Shown: piece by piece, positions 22,590-29,194 of the stretch
Layout: each line of letters starts with the position of its first letter
Numbering within the stretch: the first letter of the stretch is position 1
The notes under the pieces: model-generated
Seen by the model: only the letters and a program-made list of their open reading frames with translations
Databases searched by the model: none
Told to the model about the DNA's origin: nothing
Program-made: the position numbers and the translations under genes
Assembly: GCA_027002815.1 (NCBI GenBank)
Contig: JALWZH010000157.1
Span: 1-33,560, forward strand
DNA length: 33,560 bases
Direction of reading: 5' to 3'
DNA from: Thermoproteales archaeon
GTDB lineage: Archaea > Thermoproteota > Thermoprotei > Thermoproteales > Thermoproteaceae

Positions 22590-23686
22590 TACAGGAACTG
22601 TCTGATTCCGAACTCGCCGGTTATCTTAACGGGCTTGTTCCACTTCGTTATTGGTATGTCCAACATCTTGTAGAACTCTTCTATGCCTATCCTCTCGAGC
22701 CACTCGCCGAGCCTCTCACCGGGACGGGCGGTCTCACGCCACACGTCTATTATCTTCTTTACAACCGCCACGATCTCCCTATATTCTGGGGGAACCGCGG
22801 GTATCCATGGGATCACTTGCCTTGCCATGAGGGGTCCCCTGCCCGTGTTGCTCGACTTGCCACCAACCAGAAGCGCGACCCCCGCCTTGTCGGGGTCGAA
22901 GTCTATCCAGTCGCAGACGTCCCTGCAGCGTCCACAGGCGATGCACTTGGACCTTATGATGTCCATGCCGACAGACCCGTCCTCCTTGCCGTACACCTTT
23001 ATGGCGCCTGTGGGGCACACCATAGCCACCTCGGGCACGTGCCCGGCCTCGAGGGCCTTGGAGGACCTGGGCAGACAGAGCTTTATACGGTCTGGGTCGT
23101 AGGTGGGCGCATCGCCATAATGCCCCACCAGAACTATGTCAGCCACATAGCCGCCGCATCCCGAGGGGCACCCAGACACGTTAATCCTCAGCTTGGCTGG
23201 GAGGGTCTTCTCCCCCGTGAAGTACGGCTTCAAGTGGTCATACAGAACCTTGGTTATGCTTGGGGAGTCTACTACTGCTGTGGTGCAGGTGAGGAAGGCT
23301 GTACAGGAATTGATGCTCCAGATGGTGGGTCCCCATCCGCCTACTGGGAAGCCCATCCCCTCCACCTCCTCCCTAATCCTCTGCGCAGCCTCGAGACTAC
23401 CCGCCAGAAACTCTATGTTGCCTGAACGGGTCATGCGGAGGGCCCCGATCCCGTGCCTCTCGGCTATGTCCGCGAACCTACGTAGGGTATCTGTGCTGAA
23501 ACGGAAGTTGGGAGGCGTCCCAACCTTCACTGTGAAGACCCTCTCGCCGGTCTCCGAGACATGCTCAATAATGCCATACCCATGGAAACGCCTATCAACC
23601 CACCTCCCATAATTGCGCTTGAGGAGCTCGGGCAGGAAATCCGTGTATGGAACTGGGAGCCTCTTCTTCAGTCTCTCGGAGCTCAT
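22589..23686 (-). CDS. dsrB: dissimilatory sulfite reductase, beta subunit
   Basis: A 365-residue DsrB. Siroheme-[4Fe-4S] ligands are C128-x5-C134 and C173-x3-C177 (SGCPSGCGG). The inserted ferredoxin domain has C224-P-T-G-A plus C248-x2-C251-x2-C254 and an extra C258, so a full [4Fe-4S] site. GTPPNFRFSTDTLRRFADIAERHG and MTRSGNIEF are sulfite reductase repeat segments. With DsrA it forms the alpha2-beta2 enzyme reducing sulfite with six electrons in the cytoplasm, normally in concert with DsrC. The start overlaps the dsrA stop (ATGA) and the stop overlaps the next gene. Confidence 0.95.
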   Translation of the reverse strand: MSSERLKKRLPVPYTDFLPELLKRNYGRWVDRRFHGYGIIEHVSETGERVFTVKVGTPPNFRFSTDTLRRFADIAERHGIGALRMTRSGNIEFLAGSLEAAQRIREEVEGMGFPVGGWGPTIWSINSCTAFLTCTTAVVDSPSITKVLYDHLKPYFTGEKTLPAKLRINVSGCPSGCGGYVADIVLVGHYGDAPTYDPDRIKLCLPRSSKALEAGHVPEVAMVCPTGAIKVYGKEDGSVGMDIIRSKCIACGRCRDVCDWIDFDPDKAGVALLVGGKSSNTGRGPLMARQVIPWIPAVPPEYREIVAVVKKIIDVWRETARPGERLGEWLERIGIEEFYKMLDIPITKWNKPVKITGEFGIRQFL

Positions 23687-24882
23687 AGGCCGTACTGCTC
23701 CACGATTTTCCTAGCCCAGTCCCCGTACAGCCTACGCTCCTCGTCGTCGAGCACCGCCCCAGCCACTAGCCTCGGGTGGTTGGCCGGCTTGCCTTGAGGC
23801 CTCACGTTCAGCATTTCCAAGTACTTTGTGAAGCCGGTGCGGAATATGAAGTCCGCAATCCTATCCTTGTGAGGCGTATTCCCCTCCATCCAAGCCTCCA
23901 CGGTCTTGACCACGAAATCAGCGGCCTCCTCGTACGTGTTTACTATTGCCAGGGGCTTGGCCATCATGGGGCCGAACCTGCCCTTGACCTTTCCCCCAAC
24001 CAGCACTGCTATCTTTCTGTTCCTGCCAGGCTTTATGGCGGGAAACGCTTTCCTTATACACTCCATCGACTTCTTGCACTTGGCTCCGTCTATGTTCAGT
24101 CTCCTCTCCTTTTCGTCCCATGTTATGGCCCCGCTGGGACATGACCCAGCAAGTTCACGCGGGTCCACTTCCCCTTTACCGATCTTCTCGTTTAGCGCCT
24201 CATGGTCCACCTCGGGGGCCCCCTCCCATATGCCCACGAGGCCGAAGTCGGAGCGGTGCGAGGCACGTGTACAGTCGAAGGGGCATCCGCTGAACTTCAT
24301 CTTAAATTTGAACGGGAATAGTTGGTTGGACATCCATTCATAGATTTTGGGATGGGTCAAGTAGTAGTCCCTAGCGGCCAGAGTATCGTAGAGGGCGAAC
24401 TCGCATAGTGCTGGGCCCACACAAGTGGCGAGTTCCCTAATCGTGTCCCCAGTTGCGCCTATGTCCGTGCCTATCGCCCTCAACGCGTCAACGGCCTCGT
24501 CGGCAACCTCGTTACGCACACTTATTATCATCTGCCCTTGCTGGCCCGCAATTTCGATGAGGCCGAGGCCGTATTTGTCGGCGAAATCCAGTATCTTCCT
24601 CAGGAAGTCCGTCGTATATATCTGGCCTGAGGGCTGCCAGACCCTGAAGTGAAGCTCTGTGATCTTACCGTCCCTCGTACGTCTAGATATGAAGCCCGTA
24701 TACACGTACCTAATCTTGGCCGAGCCAGCAGCCCAAGCGGTCTTTCTCTGGGCCATCCCCATAGCGTAGGCCTCCATGGGGTACCTAGTCTTTTTAAGCT
24801 CCTTAACGTGGCTTGGCCAAGGCCCCTCTTCGTAGTACCTAAGTATCTCCATACCGACATCCACAGGATCGCGCTCTCCCAT
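23683..24882 (-). CDS. dsrA: dissimilatory sulfite reductase, alpha subunit
   Basis: A 399-residue DsrA. Siroheme-[4Fe-4S] ligands are C154-x5-C160 and C200-x3-C204 (SGCPFDC). The inserted ferredoxin domain has C248-P-S-G-A, then C269-K-K-S272-M-E-C275: the middle cysteine of the usual C-x2-C-x2-C is serine (codon TCG). That cluster may have a Ser ligand, be [3Fe-4S] or be lost. Length and order (alpha first) match archaeal dsrAB. A TATA box 24 bases before the ATG indicates a leaderless operon message covering dsrA, dsrB, the unknown gene, the CbiA-like gene and cobA. hemD diverges from the same intergenic region of 88 bases. Confidence 0.95.
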   Translation of the reverse strand: MGERDPVDVGMEILRYYEEGPWPSHVKELKKTRYPMEAYAMGMAQRKTAWAAGSAKIRYVYTGFISRRTRDGKITELHFRVWQPSGQIYTTDFLRKILDFADKYGLGLIEIAGQQGQMIISVRNEVADEAVDALRAIGTDIGATGDTIRELATCVGPALCEFALYDTLAARDYYLTHPKIYEWMSNQLFPFKFKMKFSGCPFDCTRASHRSDFGLVGIWEGAPEVDHEALNEKIGKGEVDPRELAGSCPSGAITWDEKERRLNIDGAKCKKSMECIRKAFPAIKPGRNRKIAVLVGGKVKGRFGPMMAKPLAIVNTYEEAADFVVKTVEAWMEGNTPHKDRIADFIFRTGFTKYLEMLNVRPQGKPANHPRLVAGAVLDDEERRLYGDWARKIVEQYGL

Positions 24883-24900
24883 AAGCGCACATACCTAGAT

Positions 24901-24913
24901 TCTTTATATTAAG
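24901..24913 (-). promoter_or_regulatory. TATA box for the dsrA operon
   Basis: The minus-strand CTTAATATAAAGA is centred 24 bases before the ATG at 24882. It is one of the strongest promoter-like sequences in the window. Confidence 0.65.
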
Positions 24914-24931
24914 AGTTATTACACGTAAACA

Positions 24932-24942
24932 GAAAATATTTC
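24932..24942 (+). promoter_or_regulatory. TATA-like box for hemD
   Basis: GAAAATATTTC is centred 34 bases before ATG 24971, predicting a leader of about 8 bases. It lies about 30 bases from the divergent dsrA TATA box, so one regulator could act on both. Confidence 0.4.
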
Positions 24943-24970
24943 TGATATCTCCTCATCTCGAATACAAGCC

Positions 24971-25786
24971 ATGTTGCCCCTGAGCAATGTGGATATAATA
25001 ATAACCTCGGCACGTCCACACAAGGCCGAGATAATGGCCAGGATGATAGTGGCCAAGGGAGGGGAACCCATATACCTCCCAGTGCTTAAAATAGAGGGGA
25101 CCGATGGGGGGATCGCACAGTTCTTGACTTCAGTAAAGGGAATCGACACGTTCATATTCCTTACTGGACAGTCCGTGATCTCGCTCGTAGAGCAGGCCGA
25201 AAGGGAGGGCGTCAGGGAAGTGCTGATGGACGTGCTGCGCGGCGCCGAGATACACTGCAGGGGGAGTAAGGCCGCCGGCAACCTGCGGTCGAGGATGGGC
25301 ATAGAGTGCAGCACTGTTACGGAAACCGTGGGGGAACTGCTCAACGTCCTAAGGAACAAAGTAAGGGGAAAGAAGGTTGCGGTCTCCTTTTATGGCATGC
25401 TGGACGAGGAGTTCCTGAAGGAGTTGTCTGAGCACGCCAGCGAGGTAAAGTATGTGAAGCTGTACGACACAAGGGCGAACGAGCTGGAAAACGTGCGGAA
25501 AATAGCCGACTTGATAGAGTCTGGGGAGGCCGACGTGATAACTTTCACAAGCAAGCTGGGAGTCAACGCCTTTTGTGAGGGGCTCCAAAGGCTGGGCAGG
25601 ATGGATGGCGTAAGGAGGCGCCTCGTGGAAGGCGAGACTCTCATAGCATCGATCGGCCCTGTTACAAGCGGGGAGCTCAGACGGTGGGGCTTCACGCCCC
25701 ATATCGAGCCGGAAAAACACTTCATAAGCTATTTGGTGGACGCAATAGCGAGGTACTTCGAGTCTAGACGCAGCCGGTGGGCTTAG
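24971..25786 (+). CDS. hemD: uroporphyrinogen-III synthase
   Basis: A 271-residue HemD, which closes and inverts ring D of hydroxymethylbilane to give uroporphyrinogen III. Family segments are IIITSARPHKAEIMARMI at the start, DTFIFLTGQSVI, the second-domain ADVITFTSKLGVNAF, and the C-terminal SIGPVTSGELRRWGFTPHIEPE. Sequence identity is generally low in this family, so the call rests on these segments and the two-domain length. It provides the substrate for CobA at 20088-20747, so it belongs to the siroheme supply of DsrAB. It diverges from dsrA and overlaps the 3' end of the convergent dsrC by 23 bases. Confidence 0.88.
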   Translation: MLPLSNVDIIITSARPHKAEIMARMIVAKGGEPIYLPVLKIEGTDGGIAQFLTSVKGIDTFIFLTGQSVISLVEQAEREGVREVLMDVLRGAEIHCRGSKAAGNLRSRMGIECSTVTETVGELLNVLRNKVRGKKVAVSFYGMLDEEFLKELSEHASEVKYVKLYDTRANELENVRKIADLIESGEADVITFTSKLGVNAFCEGLQRLGRMDGVRRRLVEGETLIASIGPVTSGELRRWGFTPHIEPEKHFISYLVDAIARYFESRRSRWA

Positions 25787-26129
25787 GGGCGCCTGCTACC
25801 TTACATGCGCCGTGAGCTGGCCCACTGGGAAAGAGCTCGTATATACGTTCAAGGGTCATGCCGGTCTCCTTCTCCACCATTTTTATTGGGGGACACGCCC
25901 CATACGTGTCGAAGTACTCCCGCAGGTACTTAACCACCTTCCAGTGGTCCTCCGACATCTTCTCTATGCCTTCAAGCTCCTTTGCAAGCCACTCCGCAAC
26001 GGCCTCATCCCAATCTTCGGGGTTCTGCATAAAGCAGTCCTCGTCCAATATCACCTTCTTGCCTCCGACCTCGTATTCCCCGGGACATTGAACAGGCATG
26101 TGCCCATTAGGAAGGAATATTTTATGCAT
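25764..26129 (-). CDS. dsrC: DsrC, sulfur-carrier partner of sulfite reductase
   Basis: A 121-residue DsrC/TusE-family protein. The C-terminal arm ACKVAGAPKPTGCV carries both conserved cysteines, C109 and the penultimate C120 (C-x10-C), which is the true DsrC signature and separates it from TusE and one-Cys forms. These cysteines form a trisulfide with the sulfur from DsrAB-bound sulfite. Middle motifs DEAVAEWLAKE, LREYFDTYGACPPI and LERIYELFPSGP are typical. Longer frames extend upstream, but ATG 26129 matches the family start and has a TATA-like box 23 bases before it. It is monocistronic, convergent with hemD and divergent from the thioredoxin-fold gene. Confidence 0.95.
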   Translation of the reverse strand: MHKIFLPNGHMPVQCPGEYEVGGKKVILDEDCFMQNPEDWDEAVAEWLAKELEGIEKMSEDHWKVVKYLREYFDTYGACPPIKMVEKETGMTLERIYELFPSGPAHGACKVAGAPKPTGCV

Positions 26130-26144
26130 TATTCTCTCTATAAT

Positions 26145-26158
26145 GTTAATATATTGAC
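26145..26158 (-). promoter_or_regulatory. TATA-like box for dsrC
   Basis: The minus-strand GTCAATATATTAAC is centred 23 bases before ATG 26129. It sits about 30 bases from the divergent promoter at 26178-26189. Confidence 0.55.
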
Positions 26159-26177
26159 AAGCCGCCGAGAACAGAGA

Positions 26178-26189
26178 AACTATATTACC
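26178..26189 (+). promoter_or_regulatory. TATA-like box for the thioredoxin-fold protein gene
   Basis: AACTATATTACC is centred 26 bases before ATG 26210. A second A/T-rich spot, CTTTAATAA at about 26195-26203, is too close to the start to be the TATA box. Confidence 0.5.
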
Positions 26190-26209
26190 TTGCCCTTTAA
26201 TAATCCCGC

Positions 26210-26965
26210 ATGGCCAAATACACGCTATATATACACCCAACATGCTATTCGAGCTACCTTCTGGTCAAGGGGGCCAGTAAATATATAGGTAACATAGATG
26301 TAAAGGTTGCGGTGGATACGCCCGTAGAGCACATGCGCCTGGGATTGTTCTCGGTGCCGATGATGTACAGCGGCGGTACCCCAATACTTGCAGACCCCAT
26401 CGAGCCTGACGACGTAAAGGCGTTAATGGAAGGCAACCTTGGGGACATAGGCATAGACGATGCGCTTGAACACGCTGTGAACGGCATAATGGCTAGCCAA
26501 TTCCTACTAGTGAACGTGCTGTTACACGGCTCCATAACGAGGGTCGTGGACATGGAGACCCTCAAGGTCATTTCACGTCTCAGATTTCATGGGGCGGAGC
26601 ACATGGCGGGCGCATTGGCGGAGAGGATTGCCAGAAACGAGGCGGACATATTAAGGGACTATATGGATACGTTTGTCAAGGTCCTGGCGCTGGGGATCGC
26701 CAGGGAGGTGTACTGGCTCGGCGTGGACCCAGGGGAGGTCGATAGAACCCACATAGCCATGTTCCTAATGGACAAGGCGAGCATAGGGCGCGTCTCCCTG
26801 CCCTTCAAGCCCGAGATGCCTAAAATAGTCGATATCGTATATGAGACCTTCTCAGAGAGGAAATACGCCTACCTTAACAAGGTCAAGGCGGAGCAGGACA
26901 CTATTTATAACGATGCGGAGTACATGGAGCTCCTTAGGTCCCTGACTGGCCCGAGGACTGCTTAA
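26210..26965 (+). CDS. thioredoxin-fold protein with unknown helical C-terminal domain
   Basis: A 251-residue protein. Residues 1-80 look like a thioredoxin/glutaredoxin domain: a first strand YTLYIHPTC, a single active cysteine in C12-Y-S-S15 (CxxS), a cis-proline after V49 (SVPMMYSGG) and TPILADPI. Residues about 85-250 are all-helical, with a conserved-looking LRFHGAEHMAGAL and LGIAREVYWLG; I do not recognise this domain. The CxxS form suggests binding or glutaredoxin-like persulfide/thiol exchange rather than disulfide reduction. It diverges from dsrC across 80 bases, so a role in handling DsrC thiol or trisulfide states is a reasonable guess. It overlaps the convergent tatA by 32 bases. 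Confidence 0.75.
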   Translation: MAKYTLYIHPTCYSSYLLVKGASKYIGNIDVKVAVDTPVEHMRLGLFSVPMMYSGGTPILADPIEPDDVKALMEGNLGDIGIDDALEHAVNGIMASQFLLVNVLLHGSITRVVDMETLKVISRLRFHGAEHMAGALAERIARNEADILRDYMDTFVKVLALGIAREVYWLGVDPGEVDRTHIAMFLMDKASIGRVSLPFKPEMPKIVDIVYETFSERKYAYLNKVKAEQDTIYNDAEYMELLRSLTGPRTA

Positions 26966-27245
26966 GCTCGACTAACCTCCTATTTATCTCCTCTAGCAAC
27001 TGTTCCTCTGTCTTACCCTCGGTGCTTATACCAAGCTGCCTGGCGGTCTCAACGATCTTGGGGTTTACCTGTTTCCGTTCTTCTCTGGGCTCCTCCGATA
27101 TTCCAGAAACCCCCCTCCTGAACTCCCTGATGGCCTCCCCAATGGACTTCGCCAAGGCGGGTATTTTGCCGGGGCCGAATATGAGGAGTATTATCACTGC
27201 TATTATGACTATGAGCCACTCTTGGCCCGCAATGAGCAGCAACAT
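26934..27245 (-). CDS. tatA: Sec-independent protein translocase TatA/E
   Basis: A 103-residue Tat pore subunit. One N-terminal membrane helix (residues 9-23, EWLIVIIAVIILLIF) leads into the FGPGKIP hinge (23-29) and an amphipathic helix (ALAKSIGEAIREFRRG), the TatA pattern. A charged tail of about 55 residues follows. It would export folded, cofactor-containing proteins with TatC, which is not in the window. A TATA box lies 25 bases before the ATG. It stands alone between the dsr genes and ndk; whether it serves a Tat-dependent sulfur enzyme cannot be told. Confidence 0.9.
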   Translation of the reverse strand: MLLLIAGQEWLIVIIAVIILLIFGPGKIPALAKSIGEAIREFRRGVSGISEEPREERKQVNPKIVETARQLGISTEGKTEEQLLEEINRRLVELKQSSGQSGT

Positions 27246-27263
27246 ACTTTATGTGCCTCATAA

Positions 27264-27276
27264 TCATTTAAATCTT
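27264..27276 (-). promoter_or_regulatory. TATA box for tatA
   Basis: The minus-strand AAGATTTAAATGA is centred 25 bases before the ATG at 27245. The remaining bases to 27410 hold no gene that I can support; a small GTGCT/AGCAC hairpin lies near 27350. Confidence 0.6.
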
Positions 27277-27410
27277 GCCTCGTCTGGCCGCACAGCTAGG
27301 GCGATGAGGCTCAGGATGTTGGGCCAATCACCGGTCAGCATATCCCGTGCTCAGCACCCAGCAAATACCCCATACAAGGTAATTAATGTTGGCGCTTCGG
27401 CGAGACGATG

Positions 27411-27962
27411 CTACCACTCGACCAGTTCGTCCTTCCTGAACCAGTACCCTATCTCCCTTATGGCCTCGTCCCTACTATCGCTTGCATGGACCAGGTTCAT
27501 GACGACGCGCCTTTCAAGCGTCGCAGTTTCGGGGCTGTCCGACGAAAAGTCGCCGCGTATGGTTCCTGGCGGCGCTGCATAGGGCAACGTGGGGCCAACA
27601 AGCTTTCTGAGGACCTCCACGGCCCTGTTGCCCTTAAGTGCCACCACAAGTATAGGCCCGCTAGTCATGTAATCCACGAGCCACGCCCTGATAATCCTGC
27701 CCAGCTCGACTGGGTCGTCGGTGCCCAGGTCGTCGCGAGGAGTCCTACCAAGCTCCTCGTACGCCCTCAACATCTTAGTGCCCGCGGATCTGAGCCACGA
27801 CTCCGTTAAGGGGTAGAAGCCGTCTATCTGTTCCCGCGTCGGTAGGAGGAACTTCATCCCTATGGGCTTGAGCCCAACCCTTTCCACCCTGCTCAGTATC
27901 TCGCCTATGAGGCCCCTCCTCACTGCGTCCGGCTTGACTATGAGGAGCGTCAGCTCGCTCAT
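27411..27962 (-). CDS. ndk: nucleoside diphosphate kinase
   Basis: A 183-residue NDK, which transfers the terminal phosphate between nucleoside triphosphates and diphosphates through phosphohistidine H159 in NLVHASDS. K10 in VKPDAVRRGLIGEI and the RGDFSSDS loop are the other nucleotide-site elements. It is about 30-40 residues longer than the usual 140-150, because of an inserted helical stretch between about residues 52 and 95. It overlaps the nuoN stop by four bases, so it is the last gene of the complex I operon. The ATG at 27962 is preferred to the longer open frame. Confidence 0.93.
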   Translation of the reverse strand: MSELTLLIVKPDAVRRGLIGEILSRVERVGLKPIGMKFLLPTREQIDGFYPLTESWLRSAGTKMLRAYEELGRTPRDDLGTDDPVELGRIIRAWLVDYMTSGPILVVALKGNRAVEVLRKLVGPTLPYAAPPGTIRGDFSSDSPETATLERRVVMNLVHASDSRDEAIREIGYWFRKDELVEW

Positions 27963-29194
27963 ACGACCAATGAGAGGATCGATAGGACCATTGGGAAGCC
28001 TATTCCAAGCGCAAGGGTCAACGCGGAGGTTAGGGAGGCCCCAACGTCGCCCCACGAGTCCCTGACCTCGGCGTTCAATAGCGACGTGAGGAGCCTTATA
28101 TAATATATCGCGGCAACAGCACTAGTTAATACGACCAGTATCGCCAGCCACGGTAGCCCGGCCCACATTGCCAGCAGTATTAGGAAGAGCTTTGGAAAGA
28201 AGCCGACGAGGGGCGGCAATCCTAGAAGGGAGAGCACTAGTATCGACGCGCCTACCCTGCCCAACCTGCTAACGGAAAGCGAGCCCAGGGACATGTCGGC
28301 GTTTTCTATGGAGGAGAACAGGCCGTACTTGGCCACCGCTGTGGCGAGCATCTCGTACAATGCCACGGCCATAGCCAATGGCAGTAGGTCGTTCCTCAAA
28401 AGCCCTATGCCTATAGCCATGAAAGAGTAGGCCGTATGGGCGATGCTTGAATAAGCCAGTATCTTGCCCACGGACCTCGTTGTGAGGCCGGCGACGCCGC
28501 CATATATCGACCCAAGGACCCCGAGGGCTATGAACAGCGCCGCCATCTCGCTTCCGCCGAGCCCCAGTGCCAAGAGCAGCTTTATGAGGACGAGAATAGC
28601 AACGAACTTGCCCAGCGACGCCAATATGGCCAGGCCCCTAGTATCCCCAACCGTGAAGGCGTCTGGGACCCAGCCGTGGAAGGGGAACACCCCCAGTTCC
28701 AGGGCAAATCCAACAACTATTAGTACCCCGCCAAGCGTAGGCGATCCCGCCGCGGCAAGGCCGGCGCCCGCGATGGCAAGGGCCTTGCCGGAGCCGGAGA
28801 AAACTATGTACTTGACGCTGGCCTCTATATTGCTTGGGCTCCCCCTCATGGCGACAAGGCCATAGGTCACCAACGTGGCCAGTACCAGTATTGCGAAGAG
28901 CAGCGGCACGCCGGAGGCGTACACAGCCATGCCCAACGCGGCCGGCAACGCGGCGGCCAGGGGGAACTCGAGGCCCCTCAGCACGCTGGACCTACCCGTG
29001 AAGTCCAGTATAAACGCCACCGTCAGCGCTGCGAAGAGCGACGCCAAGGACACGAGGGGGGCTGAGACCGCGGCATACGCATAGTAGAGCATCACCGCTA
29101 CCGGCACGGCTAGTAAGGCCAAGCTCGCACGTATATGGGCGGCTACCGCAGCAACAACCACCACCGCCAATAATATGACTATCTCTGGACTCAT
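27959..29194 (-). CDS. nuoN: complex I antiporter-like subunit NuoN
   Basis: A 411-residue polytopic membrane protein of the Mrp-antiporter/NuoN family with about 12-14 helices. The central FPFHGWVPDAF motif with its conserved charged and His residues, and a broken-helix lysine region (SLGKFVAILVLIKLL), mark the proton channel. VSRLGRVGASILVLSLLGLPPL is the family C-terminal segment. It is about 70 residues shorter than the E. coli protein, as in many archaea. It joins NuoL and NuoM as one of three proton-pumping subunits. ATGA overlaps link it to nuoL and ndk. Confidence 0.9.
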   Translation of the reverse strand: MSPEIVILLAVVVVAAVAAHIRASLALLAVPVAVMLYYAYAAVSAPLVSLASLFAALTVAFILDFTGRSSVLRGLEFPLAAALPAALGMAVYASGVPLLFAILVLATLVTYGLVAMRGSPSNIEASVKYIVFSGSGKALAIAGAGLAAAGSPTLGGVLIVVGFALELGVFPFHGWVPDAFTVGDTRGLAILASLGKFVAILVLIKLLLALGLGGSEMAALFIALGVLGSIYGGVAGLTTRSVGKILAYSSIAHTAYSFMAIGIGLLRNDLLPLAMAVALYEMLATAVAKYGLFSSIENADMSLGSLSVSRLGRVGASILVLSLLGLPPLVGFFPKLFLILLAMWAGLPWLAILVVLTSAVAAIYYIRLLTSLLNAEVRDSWGDVGASLTSALTLALGIGFPMVLSILSLVV

